Source: Bacillota bacterium (GTDB lineage Bacteria; Bacillota; Clostridia; Acetivibrionales; JANLFN01). Taken from it: a stretch of 64,000 nucleotides of DNA. Below the pieces are notes generated by a model. That model saw nothing but the letters and a program-made list of their open reading frames with translations, was not told where the DNA came from and did not search any database. How positions within the stretch are numbered: position 1 is the first letter of the stretch; the number at the start of each line of letters is the position of its first letter. The stretch lies in contig JAEWTV010000120.1 of assembly GCA_023397675.1 (NCBI GenBank), positions 1-64,000 of the forward strand. Direction: 5' to 3'. The position numbers and the translations under genes were made by a program. Positions 63,774-64,000 of this stretch are shown here, one piece after another.

Positions 63774-64000
63774 ATGACAGTCAAAATGAAAATCCTTTCT
63801 TACTTAAAGGACTATCATGTCGGAGCCGATAATGCCCTGCTGGGCAGCCGGCTCTGTTCTATTTTCGGGCTCACAAATTCGTTGCTTAGAAAAAATGTCG
63901 TTGAACTAAGGGCTGAGGGATATCCTGTTTGCAGCGACCGTAACGGCTACTTTTATGCGAAAAGTCCGGAAGAAATTGATATAACCATTGCATATCTGGA
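63774..64000 (+). CDS. Winged-HTH protein (partial at window edge)
   Basis: The visible 75 residues form a helix-turn-helix of BirA-N or HTH_11 type (KILSYLKDYH, LGSRLCSIFGLTNSLLRKNV, ELRAEGYPVCSDRNGYFY). It starts at 63774, six bases after another in-frame ATG that is too close to AGGAGG. It runs off the window. It follows the VirB6-like gene by 13 bases and probably belongs to the transfer operon. Confidence 0.65.
   Translation, partial: MTVKMKILSYLKDYHVGADNALLGSRLCSIFGLTNSLLRKNVVELRAEGYPVCSDRNGYFYAKSPEEIDITIAYL

Larger units (their letters stand above)
60279..64000. mobile_element. Left end of a second integrative (probably conjugative) element
   Basis: The partial tRNA marks its edge. 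To the right, all genes read on the plus strand and are of mobile-element type: an interrupted DNA-binding protein, an HTH-type protein, a VirB2-like and a VirB6/TrbL-like membrane protein. It continues beyond the window, where the integrase and the rebuilt tRNA gene should lie. Confidence 0.7.

Overview
The window looks like a low-GC, anaerobic clostridial Firmicute (Bacillota). Evidence: strong AGGAGG-type ribosome sites, frequent TTG/GTG starts, an AbrB-type regulator, a DUF1540 protein, an HD-GYP phosphodiesterase, TrmK, a type-A RNase P RNA and a Gram-positive LexA box. No database search was possible, so species is not claimed.

Layout. (1) 1-14587 is chromosomal backbone: a sugar-uptake locus (lipoprotein start, DeoR-family regulator, two-cassette ABC ATPase, FGGY kinase), a DinG/XPD-type helicase, and a run of small metabolic genes on the minus strand (aldo/keto reductase, nitroreductase, flavin-binding protein, HD hydrolase, GNAT, alpha/beta hydrolase with an SOS-type promoter). 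A dispersed extragenic repeat occurs three times here. (2) 14588-56679 is a roughly 42-kb integrative element inserted in the 3' end of rnpB. A perfect 32-bp direct repeat of the rnpB end bounds it; a tyrosine integrase, an excisionase and an XRE repressor lie at its left end. It is visibly more AT-rich than the flanks, and nearly every gene reads on the minus strand. I see no conjugation genes. (3) 56651-60278 is backbone again: intact rnpB, a nif3-like gene with an in-frame amber codon, trmK, a 57-aa protein and an HD-GYP gene. (4) From about 60279 to the end a second mobile element begins. Its edge is a 3' fragment of a CAU-anticodon tRNA, followed by genes that look like an integrative conjugative element (VirB2-like and VirB6/TrbL-like membrane proteins).

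The rnpB element is mainly an anti-phage defence island. Reading down the minus strand, a TM-macro protein plus a ThsB-type TIR protein form a probable type II Thoeris system. They are followed by a membrane protein of SLATT-like layout and two tiny proline-rich proteins that share a PPPTRL motif, then a terminator. Next comes an Argonaute-like MID-PIWI protein with a lost catalytic tetrad but a recognisable guide 5'-phosphate pocket, a stand-alone SIR2 protein and a TIR protein. Downstream is a series of nuclease-like genes: PD-(D/E)XK types, a HEPN-like protein, an SEC-C protein, an AlbA_2/Schlafen protein, and a recombinase-like protein paired with a NO VEIN-type nuclease. The element also carries surface or secreted proteins (transglutaminase-like, SLH, WG-repeat), a DUF927-like ATPase, a D12-class adenine methylase, a second small recombinase and a broken group II intron.

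The strongest candidates for something new are the Argonaute/SIR2/TIR arrangement, the Thoeris operon with its membrane protein and paired micro-proteins, and a 16-bp sequence shared by the xis and DUF927 upstream regions that may coordinate element mobilisation.
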